This document shows positions 1 to 7,848 of a DNA stretch of 64,000 bases, one piece after another. The position numbers and the translations under genes are program-made. The notes beneath the pieces were generated by a model that did not search any database, was not told the origin of the DNA, and saw only the letters and a list, made by a program, of their open reading frames with translations. Source of the DNA: Alphaproteobacteria bacterium (GTDB lineage: Bacteria; Pseudomonadota; Alphaproteobacteria; UBA6615); the NCBI GenBank assembly GCA_021774575.1, contig JAJFIX010000046.1, forward strand, positions 124,001 through 188,000. Direction: 5' to 3'. The stretch's first letter is position 1. Every line of letters begins with the position of its first letter.

Positions 1-710
1 AAATAGGGCGTATCGCGTTCCCAATCTTGAAACTCTGCAGTATCGGCGGCGAGCATGGCGTCGAAAAAAGCGGTATACTGAGCCTCGTCCATCGGGCAGT
101 TGATATAGTCCTTGCCGGTGCCGCCGGGGCCTTCTTTGTCGTAGCGGGACTGAAACCATGCAATGTCGAAATCGATACTGTCGAAATAGACAATTGGCGC
201 AATAGCATCGAAAAATGCCAGACCGTCATCGCCGGTGAGGGCGCTGACGGCAGCGGTCAGTCCCGGCGAGGTTAGAGGGCCGGTTGCGACAATGACATTA
301 TCCCAGTCGGCCGGGGGCAACTCGGCAATTTCGCCCCGTTCTATGGTTACGTTGGGGTGATCGCCCAGCGCTTTGGTCACATGATCAGCAAACCCATCCC
401 GGTCGACGGCAAGCGCCCCGCCCGCTGGGACTTTGTGGGCGTCGGCCGCTGCCAGGATAAGTGAGCCGGATCGCCGCATCTCTTCATGCAAGAGCCCGAC
501 CGCATTGCCCTGCCAATCATCAGAGCGAAAGGAATTGGAGCAAACGAGCTCGGCGAGACGATCCGTCTGATGCGCTTTTGTGCCCTGAACCGGGCGCATT
601 TCATGCACTATGACTGGCGCCCCGGCCTGGGCTATTTGCCAGGCGGCTTCGCTGCCGGCAAGGCCGCCGCCAATAACATGTATTTCGTCTTGTAGCTTCT
701 GACTCGTCAT
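1..710 (-). CDS. trmFO: TrmFO, folate-dependent tRNA (uracil-54 C5)-methyltransferase, 3' part cut by window edge
   Basis: The reverse strand reads in frame from an ATG at 708-710 to the window edge, giving the first 236 or so residues. The N-terminus begins [16 protein letters not shown] and continues [12 protein letters not shown], an FAD-binding GxGxxG dinucleotide fold, followed by VHEMRP and LVCSNS, which are characteristic of the TrmFO/Gid family. The enzyme uses methylenetetrahydrofolate and FADH2 to methylate U54 in the T-loop of tRNAs in the cytoplasm, replacing SAM-dependent TrmA in alphaproteobacteria and Firmicutes. The open frame leaves the window, so the C-terminal part is not seen. 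The gene diverges from the lipoprotein gene that starts near 834. Confidence 0.93.
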   Translation of the reverse strand, partial: MTSQKLQDEIHVIGGGLAGSEAAWQIAQAGAPVIVHEMRPVQGTKAHQTDRLAELVCSNSFRSDDWQGNAVGLLHEEMRRSGSLILAAADAHKVPAGGALAVDRDGFADHVTKALGDHPNVTIERGEIAELPPADWDNVIVATGPLTSPGLTAAVSALTGDDGLAFFDAIAPIVYFDSIDFDIAWFQSRYDKEGPGGTGKDYINCPMDEAQYTAFFDAMLAADTAEFQDWERDTPY

Positions 711-833
711 GGGCTGTCCGGTCTCATATAACGTTTCGAGATAAAATTTCCTCGATGGGTCTCATTTTCCCCGGCGAGGGTCAAGGGCGGATAAATGCCG
801 CATTTTATGAGGAAGACGAGAGGCGTAAACAAG

Positions 834-1748
834 ATGGCAAATTCACGTAATTTTCGTCGTTTAGTGATTGCCGCGCCCACTAAATTGCCGGTGGGCAAAT
901 TGATGTTGGTCGGAATGATGGTCGGTTTGATAGCGGGTTGTACCGTGATTTCTCGAGAAAAAGGTCTCCAGGCGCCGGACGCAGCCCCGCGCGATGAGAT
1001 TGAATTTGAATTACTGCCGCCTCTGGATACGAGTTCGGCAAATCTATCGGGCGCAGTCGCTTTGCCGTTGCCTGGATCCGCACCGACGGATGTAGCTGTG
1101 CCGGGTGGCGCGACGTCCGGGAGCGCTTGTCGTGGTGAAGCCCTTTATCGGATAACCTTCGCCGCGACCTGGTCGCCTGAAACCCATCCGGCGCGATATC
1201 CCGATGGTGCTCATTTTTCCCGGCCTGTCGCGATATCCCATAGCGCCGGAGCGGGATTCTGGGCGTTTGGCAATTTCGCCAGCGCCGGCGTTGAGCAAAT
1301 GGCAGAGAGCGGTGGCACACAGATTTTACGCGAAGAACTCACGTCGCTGAATGCCGGTGGGCAAGCCGGGGAGGCCGTCATCGGCAATAGTTTCGCCGCC
1401 CCGGGTGAAGAAACAATGGAGCTTTCAGTCACTGCCGACCGGCCTCAAATATCCTATGTCTCGATGCTCGCGCCAAGCCCCGACTGGTTTGTCGGCGTCA
1501 GTGGATTGGATACCTGCGGCCGCAATGGCTGGATTGAAGAGATAGAAGTCGCCGTCTTTCCCATCGACGCCGGAACCGACGATGGTCGTAGTTTCGGTGC
1601 TGAAAATGTCGACAGCGATACAAAGCATTTCGTTGCCTTGTTGAGCGCCAGCGGCGATACCCCGTTGCGCGATATAGGCCGGCTCGAATTCGGCAAGCTC
1701 CTGTTCACCCGGATCGGGACGTCCAGCGAAACGGCGACGGTCGAGTGA
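834..1748 (+). CDS. Exported lipoprotein with a Spondin_N domain
   Basis: The N-terminus ends in a hydrophobic stretch and a lipobox, LMLVGMMVGLIAGC, so the protein should be lipidated and held at the outer membrane. The central 200 residues contain FAATWSPETHPARYP, AHFSRPV, GVEQMAESG and SYVSMLAPSPDWFVGVSGL, which match the Spondin_N family first known from F-spondin and common in marine bacterial exported proteins. The function in bacteria is unknown; a surface or matrix-binding role is an inference. The start at 834 is chosen because GAGAGG precedes it; ATGs at 795 and 807 are in frame. The n-region of the signal is long for either choice, so an internal start nearer the hydrophobic stretch is possible. 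Confidence 0.8.
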   Translation: MANSRNFRRLVIAAPTKLPVGKLMLVGMMVGLIAGCTVISREKGLQAPDAAPRDEIEFELLPPLDTSSANLSGAVALPLPGSAPTDVAVPGGATSGSACRGEALYRITFAATWSPETHPARYPDGAHFSRPVAISHSAGAGFWAFGNFASAGVEQMAESGGTQILREELTSLNAGGQAGEAVIGNSFAAPGEETMELSVTADRPQISYVSMLAPSPDWFVGVSGLDTCGRNGWIEEIEVAVFPIDAGTDDGRSFGAENVDSDTKHFVALLSASGDTPLRDIGRLEFGKLLFTRIGTSSETATVE

Positions 1749-1781
1749 GGGGGTAGCGACTAGTATGCTCGGCAAATCATA

Positions 1782-4640
1782 TTACGCCCGCTTTTTTGCT
1801 CTGCGTTTTTTCACCGACGGCAAATAGGGGGCCAAATATTCGCCAGTGTAGCTTCCCGGTGTCTGTGCGACTTCTTCGGGAGTGCCAGCGGCGACCAGGC
1901 GGCCGCCCTTGTCGCCGCCTTCGGGGCCGAGGTCGATGATCCAATCGGCGGTTTTGATGACTTCGAGATTATGCTCGATGACGATCACCGTATTGCCCTG
2001 GTCGACCAGCGTGTGAAGAACCTCCAATAGCTTGCGGACATCGTCGAAATGTAGGCCGGTCGTAGGTTCATCCAGAATATAGAGGGTCTGGCCGGTCGAG
2101 CGGCGAGCCAGTTCCTTGGCCAGTTTGACCCGCTGGGCCTCACCACCAGAAAGAGTGGTCGCCTGCTGGCCGACATGGATATAGCCCAGCCCGACTTTCT
2201 CCAAGGTTTCCATTTTGCCACGGATCGACGGCACGGCCTTGAAAAATATCGCCGCCTCTTCAACGGTCATGTCGAGAATGTCGGCGATAGATTTGCCGCG
2301 ATAGAGCACTTCCAGGGTTTCCCGGTTATAACGCCGGCCTTCACAGACATCGCAGGTGACAAAGACGTCGGGTAAAAAGTGCATTTCGATTTTAATAACG
2401 CCGTCGCCCTGGCAGGCTTCGCATCGCCCGCCTTTAACATTGAACGAAAAGCGGCCCGGCTTATAGCCCCGGGCCTTGGATTCGGGCAGACCGGTAAACC
2501 ACTCGCGGATCGGGCCGAAGGCGCCAGTATAGGTCGCAGGGTTGGAACGCGGCGTTCGGCCAATTGGCGATTGATCGATATCGATGACTTTGTCGACATG
2601 TTCGAGCCCGGTAATCGCGTCATGGTCACCGGCATATTTGCGCGCCCGGTTGAGGGTCCGGGCAGCGGCCGGAAATAGCGTGTTGACGATCAGTGAGGAT
2701 TTACCCCCCCCTGAAACACCAGTGACGCAGGTCAGGGTACCGAGGGGAAAGGCGACGTCGATATTGTCGAGATTATTCTCCCGCGCCCCGGTCACTTTTA
2801 GATAATGCCCGTTCGTCGCAGTTCGCCGGTCGGCGGGGATGGGGATTTGCATTTGGCCGGTCATATATTGGCCGGTCAGGCTTTTCGGATTTTTCAGCAC
2901 TTTTTCCGGAATGCCCTGGGCGACGACTTTGCCCCCATGAATACCGGCGCCTGGGCCCATGTCGACGAGATAATCGGCCGTAGCGATCGCCTCTTCATCA
3001 TGTTCAACAACAATCACCGTATTGCCCAGGTCGCGCAACCGCCGCAGGGTTTCCAGCAAACGTTCGTTGTCACGCTGATGCAAACCGATCGACGGTTCAT
3101 CAAGCACATAAAGCACGCCGGTGAGGCCCGACCCAATTTGCGATGCCAGTCGAATACGTTGGCTTTCGCCCCCCGAAAGAGTTCCAGATGTACGGTTGAG
3201 GGTCAAATAATCGAGCCCGACCGCATTGAGAAATTCCAGCCGTTCGCCGATCTCCTTGAGAATACGGGCGCCGATCTCGCGTTCTTTTTTGGTCAGGGCC
3301 TTGGGCAGTTTTTTTGCCCAGGCCCCGGCTTGGGCGATTGACATGGCGGTTATTTCGGAAATCGTCAGCCCGTCGATTTTAACCGCGAGCGCTTGGGGTT
3401 TGAGCCGCAGCCCGTGGCAGGTCTCGCAGGGTTGGGTGACAAAATATTTGCCCAATTCCTCGCGAACCCAGTTCGAATCCGTTTCCCGGTATCGCCGCTC
3501 CATATTGGAGATGACACCTTCGAATGGCTTGGTGGTTTGATATTGGCGCATGCCGTCATCGTAGGTCATGGTGACCTTGGTCTCGCCTGAACCAAACAGA
3601 AGGATCGCACGAAACTCCGGCGTCAGATCGCGCCAGCTGTCGCCCACGCTGGTTTTGTAATGCCGGGCCAAACTATCGAGGGTTTGGATGTAATATTGGC
3701 TCGATGATTTCGACCAGGGCGCAATTGCGCCTTCGCGCAAACTTCGTTCCGGATGGGGAACGACCAGGTCCGGGTCGACCGCCATGGAGGTGCCGAGCCC
3801 GTCGCAAACCGGGCAGGCCCCATGGGGGTTATTAAAAGAAAACAGCCGCGGTTCGATTTCCTCAATGGTGAACCCAGAAACCGGACAGGCAAATTTAGCA
3901 GAAAACAACGTTTCCTCGCCGGTATCGGCATCCTCGGCGATGGCCAACCCATCGGCTAGGTCCAGGGCTGGTTCAAGACTGTCGGCGAGACGCTGGGCCA
4001 ATCCATCGCGCACAACGACCCGGTCGACGACCACGGCAATATCGTGTTTTTTCTTTTTATCAAGGGCGGGAACGGCGTCAATTTCGTACATCTCGCCGTC
4101 GATTTTGACCCGTTGGAAGCCCCTTTTTTGCAAGTCGGCGAGTTCCTTGCGGTACTCTCCCTTGCGGCCCCGAACAATTGGCGCCAGCAGATAGAGCCTC
4201 TTTCCGTCTTCCATTTCCATCACCTTATCGACCATTTGACTTACGGTCTGTGAGGTAATGGGAAGGCCCGTGGCGGGCGAATAAGGGATGCCGACCCGGG
4301 CATAAAGTAGGCGCAGATAGTCGTAAATTTCGGTCACCGTGCCGACGGTCGAGCGAGGATTGCGGCTGGTGGTTTTTTGTTCGATCGAGATTGCCGGAGA
4401 AAGGCCGTCGATAGAATCGACGTCGGGCTTTTGCATCAATTCCAGAAATTGGCGCGCATAAGCCGACAGGCTCTCGACATAGCGGCGCTGCCCTTCGGCA
4501 TAAATTGTATCGAAGGCCAGTGACGACTTGCCCGAGCCTGACAAGCCGGTGATCACCACCAGCGCGTCGCGGGGCAGCTCGACATTGACGTCGCGCAAAT
4601 TATGTTCGCGCGCACCGCGCACAATAATTTTATCCAGCAT
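1782..4640 (-). CDS. uvrA: UvrA, excinuclease ABC subunit A
   Basis: This 952-residue protein has the family's usual length and two ABC-type ATPase halves. It starts [15 protein letters not shown], followed by the first Walker A (GLSGSGKSS) and the [20 protein letters not shown] block. LSGGESQRI and LSGGEAQRV are the two ABC signatures, and CEACQGDG with CDVCEGRR forms the C-terminal zinc module. UvrA recognises damaged DNA with UvrB in nucleotide excision repair. In the first zinc module one cysteine pair reads CPVSG, so one of the four usual cysteines is serine; I recall this from other alphaproteobacteria but cannot check it here. It diverges from ssb across a region with a LexA-like site. 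Confidence 0.98.
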   Translation of the reverse strand: MLDKIIVRGAREHNLRDVNVELPRDALVVITGLSGSGKSSLAFDTIYAEGQRRYVESLSAYARQFLELMQKPDVDSIDGLSPAISIEQKTTSRNPRSTVGTVTEIYDYLRLLYARVGIPYSPATGLPITSQTVSQMVDKVMEMEDGKRLYLLAPIVRGRKGEYRKELADLQKRGFQRVKIDGEMYEIDAVPALDKKKKHDIAVVVDRVVVRDGLAQRLADSLEPALDLADGLAIAEDADTGEETLFSAKFACPVSGFTIEEIEPRLFSFNNPHGACPVCDGLGTSMAVDPDLVVPHPERSLREGAIAPWSKSSSQYYIQTLDSLARHYKTSVGDSWRDLTPEFRAILLFGSGETKVTMTYDDGMRQYQTTKPFEGVISNMERRYRETDSNWVREELGKYFVTQPCETCHGLRLKPQALAVKIDGLTISEITAMSIAQAGAWAKKLPKALTKKEREIGARILKEIGERLEFLNAVGLDYLTLNRTSGTLSGGESQRIRLASQIGSGLTGVLYVLDEPSIGLHQRDNERLLETLRRLRDLGNTVIVVEHDEEAIATADYLVDMGPGAGIHGGKVVAQGIPEKVLKNPKSLTGQYMTGQMQIPIPADRRTATNGHYLKVTGARENNLDNIDVAFPLGTLTCVTGVSGGGKSSLIVNTLFPAAARTLNRARKYAGDHDAITGLEHVDKVIDIDQSPIGRTPRSNPATYTGAFGPIREWFTGLPESKARGYKPGRFSFNVKGGRCEACQGDGVIKIEMHFLPDVFVTCDVCEGRRYNRETLEVLYRGKSIADILDMTVEEAAIFFKAVPSIRGKMETLEKVGLGYIHVGQQATTLSGGEAQRVKLAKELARRSTGQTLYILDEPTTGLHFDDVRKLLEVLHTLVDQGNTVIVIEHNLEVIKTADWIIDLGPEGGDKGGRLVAAGTPEEVAQTPGSYTGEYLAPYLPSVKKRRAKKRA

Positions 4641-4770
4641 GTCGGATCTTCTCGGCTTTCTGCATTTTGGTTTTCTGCATAGGAGAGCTTCGACATACCC
4701 CCTGAGGCGACAGATGCCAAGCGCTGGATCCCTGTTGTGGGCAAAGTTTGGGGCGCAGCTCTTGCCATAA

Positions 4771-4785
4771 GAACAAAACGTGAAT
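4771..4785. promoter_or_regulatory. Candidate LexA (SOS) box between uvrA and ssb
   Basis: GAAC, seven bases, then GAAT. Alphaproteobacterial LexA binds GTTC-N7-GTTC (equivalently GAAC-N7-GAAC), so this is a one-mismatch site. It lies in the 281-bp divergent region between uvrA and ssb, two genes often under SOS control in this class. No binding evidence is available. Confidence 0.5.
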
Positions 4786-4921
4786 ATTGTTCATATTGGC
4801 CACTGTGGATAGAGTCGCCGCAAGTGACTTGTGGCGACGCGGCTTGGGTGTCTAGCTTGGCCGGAAATTTGAAAATAGGAATAACGGCTGGCTCGCATGG
4901 GCTGGCAATGGGAGAACGAAG

Positions 4922-5419
4922 ATGGCAGGTAGCCTCAATAAAGTGACACTGATCGGTAATCTTGGCCGGGATCCGGAAATTCGGGCGATGCAGTCCGGCG
5001 ACCGGGTGTGCAATCTGGCTGTGGCGACGTCGGAGCGTTGGAAAGACAAACAATCGGGCGAACAGCGGGAAAAAACCGAATGGCATCGCGTGGTGGTTTT
5101 CGACCAACAGATTGTCGATATTTGCGAACGCTATTTACAGAAGGGCCGTAAGGTCTATCTTGAAGGGCAGCTGCAGACACGAAAATGGACAGATCAGAGC
5201 GGTGTCGAAAAATATACCACAGAGATCGTGCTGCAGCGCTTTCGCGGCCAGTTGATCATGCTCGACGGTGGCCGGGAGTCCGGTGGCGACTACGGCTCAC
5301 CGCAGGCGCCGACCGAAATGTCCGGTCCCGGTAATGGGAATGCTGGCGGCGGCGGGAATTTGCCGTCAGGTGGTGCCGGGGGCGGTGGAGACGACCTCGA
5401 TGATGAAATTCCGTTTTAG
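4922..5419 (+). CDS. ssb: Single-stranded DNA-binding protein SSB
   Basis: The 165-residue protein starts MAGSLNKVTLIGNLGRDPE, the classic SSB N-terminus. An OB fold covers about residues 1-110 (EWHRVVVF, YLQKGRKVYLEGQLQTRKW), a glycine-rich linker follows, and the acidic tail DDLDDEIPF recruits partner proteins such as PriA, RecG and polymerase III. It protects single-stranded DNA in replication, repair and recombination. GGGAGAACGAAG sits in front of the ATG. It is divergent from uvrA, as in many proteobacteria. Confidence 0.98.
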   Translation: MAGSLNKVTLIGNLGRDPEIRAMQSGDRVCNLAVATSERWKDKQSGEQREKTEWHRVVVFDQQIVDICERYLQKGRKVYLEGQLQTRKWTDQSGVEKYTTEIVLQRFRGQLIMLDGGRESGGDYGSPQAPTEMSGPGNGNAGGGGNLPSGGAGGGGDDLDDEIPF

Positions 5420-5431
5420 CAATCGGCAAAG

Positions 5432-5704
5432 CTAGGGCGCGCCGGAACTGTCGGATTTGCCGTTTTCACCTTTTGCCTCAAGGTGTTTTGCCTCAAGGTG
5501 TTTTGCCTCAATGCGGGCAGCTTGAATTGGTGGGCAGGGGACTGTGGCATAGGAACAAAATACGCAGCAGTCGCCAGCTAATGGTTTGAGGATTTTGCCG
5601 CAACCCTTGCATTCGTAGAAATATTGGCAGGCGTCGGTTGGCATTTCCTCCACCGCCTTGTGATCGCATTCGGGGCAAGTGATTTTGGTCAACATTTCAA
5701 TCAT
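5432..5704 (-). CDS. Small cysteine-rich zinc-binding protein with GDCCxxC motif
   Basis: From ATG 5704 the product is 90 residues: a CPECDH pair, FYECKGCG, then GDCCVFCSYATVPCPPIQ. The two CxxC pairs predict a zinc ribbon, and the GDCCVFCSYGT block marks a conserved family of unknown function widespread in proteobacteria. The open frame runs upstream to 5986, but that extension has no family resemblance and would overlap the divergent DUF3105 gene, so the short form is chosen; ATG 5695 is an alternative. The C-terminus carries a tandem EAKHL repeat coded by 15-bp DNA repeats, probably a dispensable tail. The function is not known; a metal or redox role is inference. Confidence 0.75.
   Translation of the reverse strand: MIEMLTKITCPECDHKAVEEMPTDACQYFYECKGCGKILKPLAGDCCVFCSYATVPCPPIQAARIEAKHLEAKHLEAKGENGKSDSSGAP
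5471..5513. repeat. 15-bp tandem repeat, 2.9 copies
   Basis: TTTTGCCTCAAGGTG occurs at 5471-5485 and 5486-5500, with a nearly complete third copy to 5513. It lies inside the C-terminal coding part of the GDCCxxC protein and codes for EAKHL repeats. Copy number is likely to vary between strains through slippage. Confidence 0.85.
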
Positions 5705-5969
5705 GGCGTCCGGAGGGGCGTTTTGCACGGCATTTGGCCTGTTTTGTCTAAATTGGTGAAGGGTCTGGTGCGAAAATGGAGGCTCAGTTTTGGCGTATCG
5801 GTGAATACTAGCGCAAATCGGTGGCAATTTGAGCGAAGAAATGCGCGAAGATTTGAATTGGCGCGGCTTTGGGCGTTCCTTTATGCTGCCGTCGCATTTG
5901 CGAGTAAGCCGTGCTGCCAGTATGTCGCGCTGATCGATCACGAGGGATCTTACAAAGGATATATAAGTC

Positions 5970-6542
5970 ATGGCCCAACCAAACAATCAGTCCAAGAAGC
6001 TCCTGATGGCCGTCGCAGCAGCGGTGGTTGTAGCAATCGGAGCGGTGATGCTGTTCGGGGGATCGGGTGGGTCCGGCGGCGGTGGCGGGTTTGCGCTTGG
6101 CCCAGATTTCGATGCCGACGCGCTGCGGGCGCAGATTGAAACGATGGAAGACAGGGGGAACAATCATGTTTCCAACGCCGTTGATTATGGTGATGACTTC
6201 CCGACATCGGGGCCTCATGCGTCATCATGGTTGCCGCCCGGTTTTTATGATGGCTCGCAAATTGTCATTCCCGAAATGATCGTCCATTCGATGGAGCATG
6301 GGTACGCCATTATCTATTTTGATGAACCGGGAACGGCGGCGGTTGATCAAATTCGTGAGTGGACGTTGCGGTATCAAGGCGAGTGGGATGGCATTGTCGC
6401 CGTTGCCCGCCCTGGGTTGGGTCGCGAAGTTGTCCTCACTGCTTGGACCAAGCGTTTGCGGCTGGCCGAATTTTCCGCCGATGCTGCCTGGGTTTTTGTC
6501 GATGATTTTCGTGGCCGTGGCCCGGAAAATGCGGTTCGCTAA
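5970..6542 (+). CDS. Membrane-anchored DUF3105 protein
   Basis: The 190-residue protein has an N-terminal transmembrane anchor (residues about 10-30, LLMAVAAAVVVAIGAVMLFG), a glycine-rich linker, then a periplasmic DUF3105 domain. Family hallmarks are NHV near residue 64, FPTSGPHASSW, VHSMEHGYAIIYF and the C-terminal LTAWTKRLRL. The histidine-rich set (NHV, SGPH, HSMEHG) suggests a metal or cofactor site, but the family has no established function. AAAGGAT lies 10 bases before the ATG. The downstream TfoX-N gene begins 44 bases later and may be co-transcribed. Confidence 0.8.
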   Translation: MAQPNNQSKKLLMAVAAAVVVAIGAVMLFGGSGGSGGGGGFALGPDFDADALRAQIETMEDRGNNHVSNAVDYGDDFPTSGPHASSWLPPGFYDGSQIVIPEMIVHSMEHGYAIIYFDEPGTAAVDQIREWTLRYQGEWDGIVAVARPGLGREVVLTAWTKRLRLAEFSADAAWVFVDDFRGRGPENAVR

Positions 6543-6586
6543 TTTACCCGGTGCACAATCGACGCTAAGGCCGACGGTTTAGGCAT

Positions 6587-6916
6587 ATGGCCTATAATGA
6601 AACATTGGCTGACCGGGTTCGCGCCCGGCTATCTGGACGCACCGACAGCAGCGAACGAAAGATGTTCGGCGGGCTTTGTTTCATGATCAACGGCAATATG
6701 TGCTGTGGCGTCAGCCAAGAAGATTTGATGTTACGCGTTGGGCCGGAGTGCGAGGCGGCGGCTTTGGCCCTGCCGGATGCGCGACCGTGCGATTTTACCG
6801 GTCGGCCTATGACCGGAATGGTGTTTATCGGGCCGGCGGGACAGGCGACGGATGAAGAGCTCGACAATGGATTGGCGCTTGCTCTTGCCTTTGTCAGTGC
6901 GTTACCACCCAAATAA
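6587..6916 (+). CDS. TfoX/Sxy N-terminal domain protein
   Basis: The 109-residue protein consists only of a TfoX_N domain: ERKMFGGLCFMINGNMCCGV, LMLRVGP, and MTGMVFIGP near the C-terminus. Full-length Sxy/TfoX proteins regulate competence in gammaproteobacteria, but the stand-alone N-domain is common in alphaproteobacteria without a known role, so competence should not be assumed. A strong hairpin terminator follows 15 bases after the stop. Confidence 0.85.
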   Translation: MAYNETLADRVRARLSGRTDSSERKMFGGLCFMINGNMCCGVSQEDLMLRVGPECEAAALALPDARPCDFTGRPMTGMVFIGPAGQATDEELDNGLALALAFVSALPPK

Positions 6917-6931
6917 ATCTGGTTACAAGAA

Positions 6932-6960
6932 AAACCCGCCCCGAAAAACGGGGCGGGTTT
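6932..6960. terminator. Rho-independent terminator, probably bidirectional
   Basis: A perfect 12-bp stem (AAACCCGCCCCG with its complement) closes a five-A loop; T-rich ends occur on both strands. It sits between the convergent TfoX-N gene (ending 6916) and the exported protein gene ending at 6990, so it can serve both. Confidence 0.9.
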
Positions 6961-6989
6961 CTTGTGCGCCAATTGTAAAGGACTGGGGT

Positions 6990-7427
6990 TCAGCGCACGA
7001 GTTCTACAGTTGGCTCTCCGGCAATGCCGGTGAGTGGTCGTCCGGGCTCCAGGTCGGCCCGGCCACCGGCAATGCTGCCGCTGCCGCCGCTACGGGCGGC
7101 AAACGGGCAGCCGTGGGTCAGGATGCCAAACAGGCCGTATTTGCTACAGGCCTCGCTGTCTTGATGGCTTGAACTCTGGGCGCTGGATTGCCCATTTCCC
7201 GATCCGGGATAACCAGATCCGTGATGATAGGTGCCGTTCAAAATGCCAAGGGGGGCGAAGATCAAATTCAGCCCGGCTGTCGCCACGTGACTTGCGCCGT
7301 ATAAATGGGCGCCCGGGTCGGCATGGATTGCTGCAGCCTCTTCCGATTGCTGGGCCGCAGCCGGGGTAATTAATGCGCCAGCAGTCAAGAGACTGGCGCA
7401 AATGGCCAGGGGGATGCCAGGTTTCAT
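6990..7427 (-). CDS. Small exported protein of unknown function
   Basis: From ATG 7427 the product is 145 residues, with AAAGGAAG placed eight bases before the start. It opens with a Sec signal (MKPGIPLAICASLLTAGALI then TPAAAQQ, probable cleavage after AAA). The mature part is about 120 residues, with a short hydrophobic segment (ATAGLNLIFAPLGILNG), a Gly/Ser/His-rich middle and two cysteines (EACSKYG, THGCPF) that could form a disulfide. I do not recognise the family. It ends at the shared terminator, so it is a single-gene unit. Confidence 0.6.
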   Translation of the reverse strand: MKPGIPLAICASLLTAGALITPAAAQQSEEAAAIHADPGAHLYGASHVATAGLNLIFAPLGILNGTYHHGSGYPGSGNGQSSAQSSSHQDSEACSKYGLFGILTHGCPFAARSGGSGSIAGGRADLEPGRPLTGIAGEPTVELVR

Positions 7428-7848
7428 CTCGGTACTTCCTTTCAATGCCAGGACCCGCAGCGCTAGACCGCCATCAGAGGCAAATCCGTTCGCTGCTGGT
7501 TTGAGGGCGCGTGCCCTCTAATTCGCAATTGATTCCTGATGGGTGATGATCACCGGGGCCAGGAACCGGTTACGTGTCTCAAAAACATGCGATTAGCCTG
7601 CCAGGGCCACCGCGACGCCCATATTTCGGGTGCGCCAATATGGTCAACCTTAAACGCCGAAATTCACCGCCGAAATCTTCGCCAAATATATCGCCAAATA
7701 TATCGTCCGATGATCGTTTGAGAGGTTTGTATTGGTGTGGCGAACCGCGTATGATACGCCACCACAACACTTGCCACCCGGCGCTTATATGGGAATCTTA
7801 ACTCCCACGATTAAGCAATTGATTTAACTAGATACATGATCGTCTGAT
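7428..7848. other. Intergenic region upstream of gyrA
   Basis: About 420 bases without a credible gene; the open frames present have no ribosome site or family resemblance. It should carry the promoters of gyrA (rightward) and of the exported protein (leftward). The only structure seen is a 12-bp direct repeat, GCCAAATATATC, at 7681-7692 and 7693-7704. Confidence 0.5.

Noticed and set aside
5432-5986. 184-residue version of the GDCCxxC protein
   Set aside because: The added N-terminal part has no family resemblance and would overlap the divergent DUF3105 gene and its ribosome site.
6990-7427. Adding the 145-residue exported protein to the three-gene small exported family
   Set aside because: It shares size and a signal peptide but not the NPW/FK pattern or the Y-E ending.
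7579-7770. 63-residue open frame upstream of gyrA
   Set aside because: It is built around a 12-bp repeat, has no ribosome site and no recognisable protein features.
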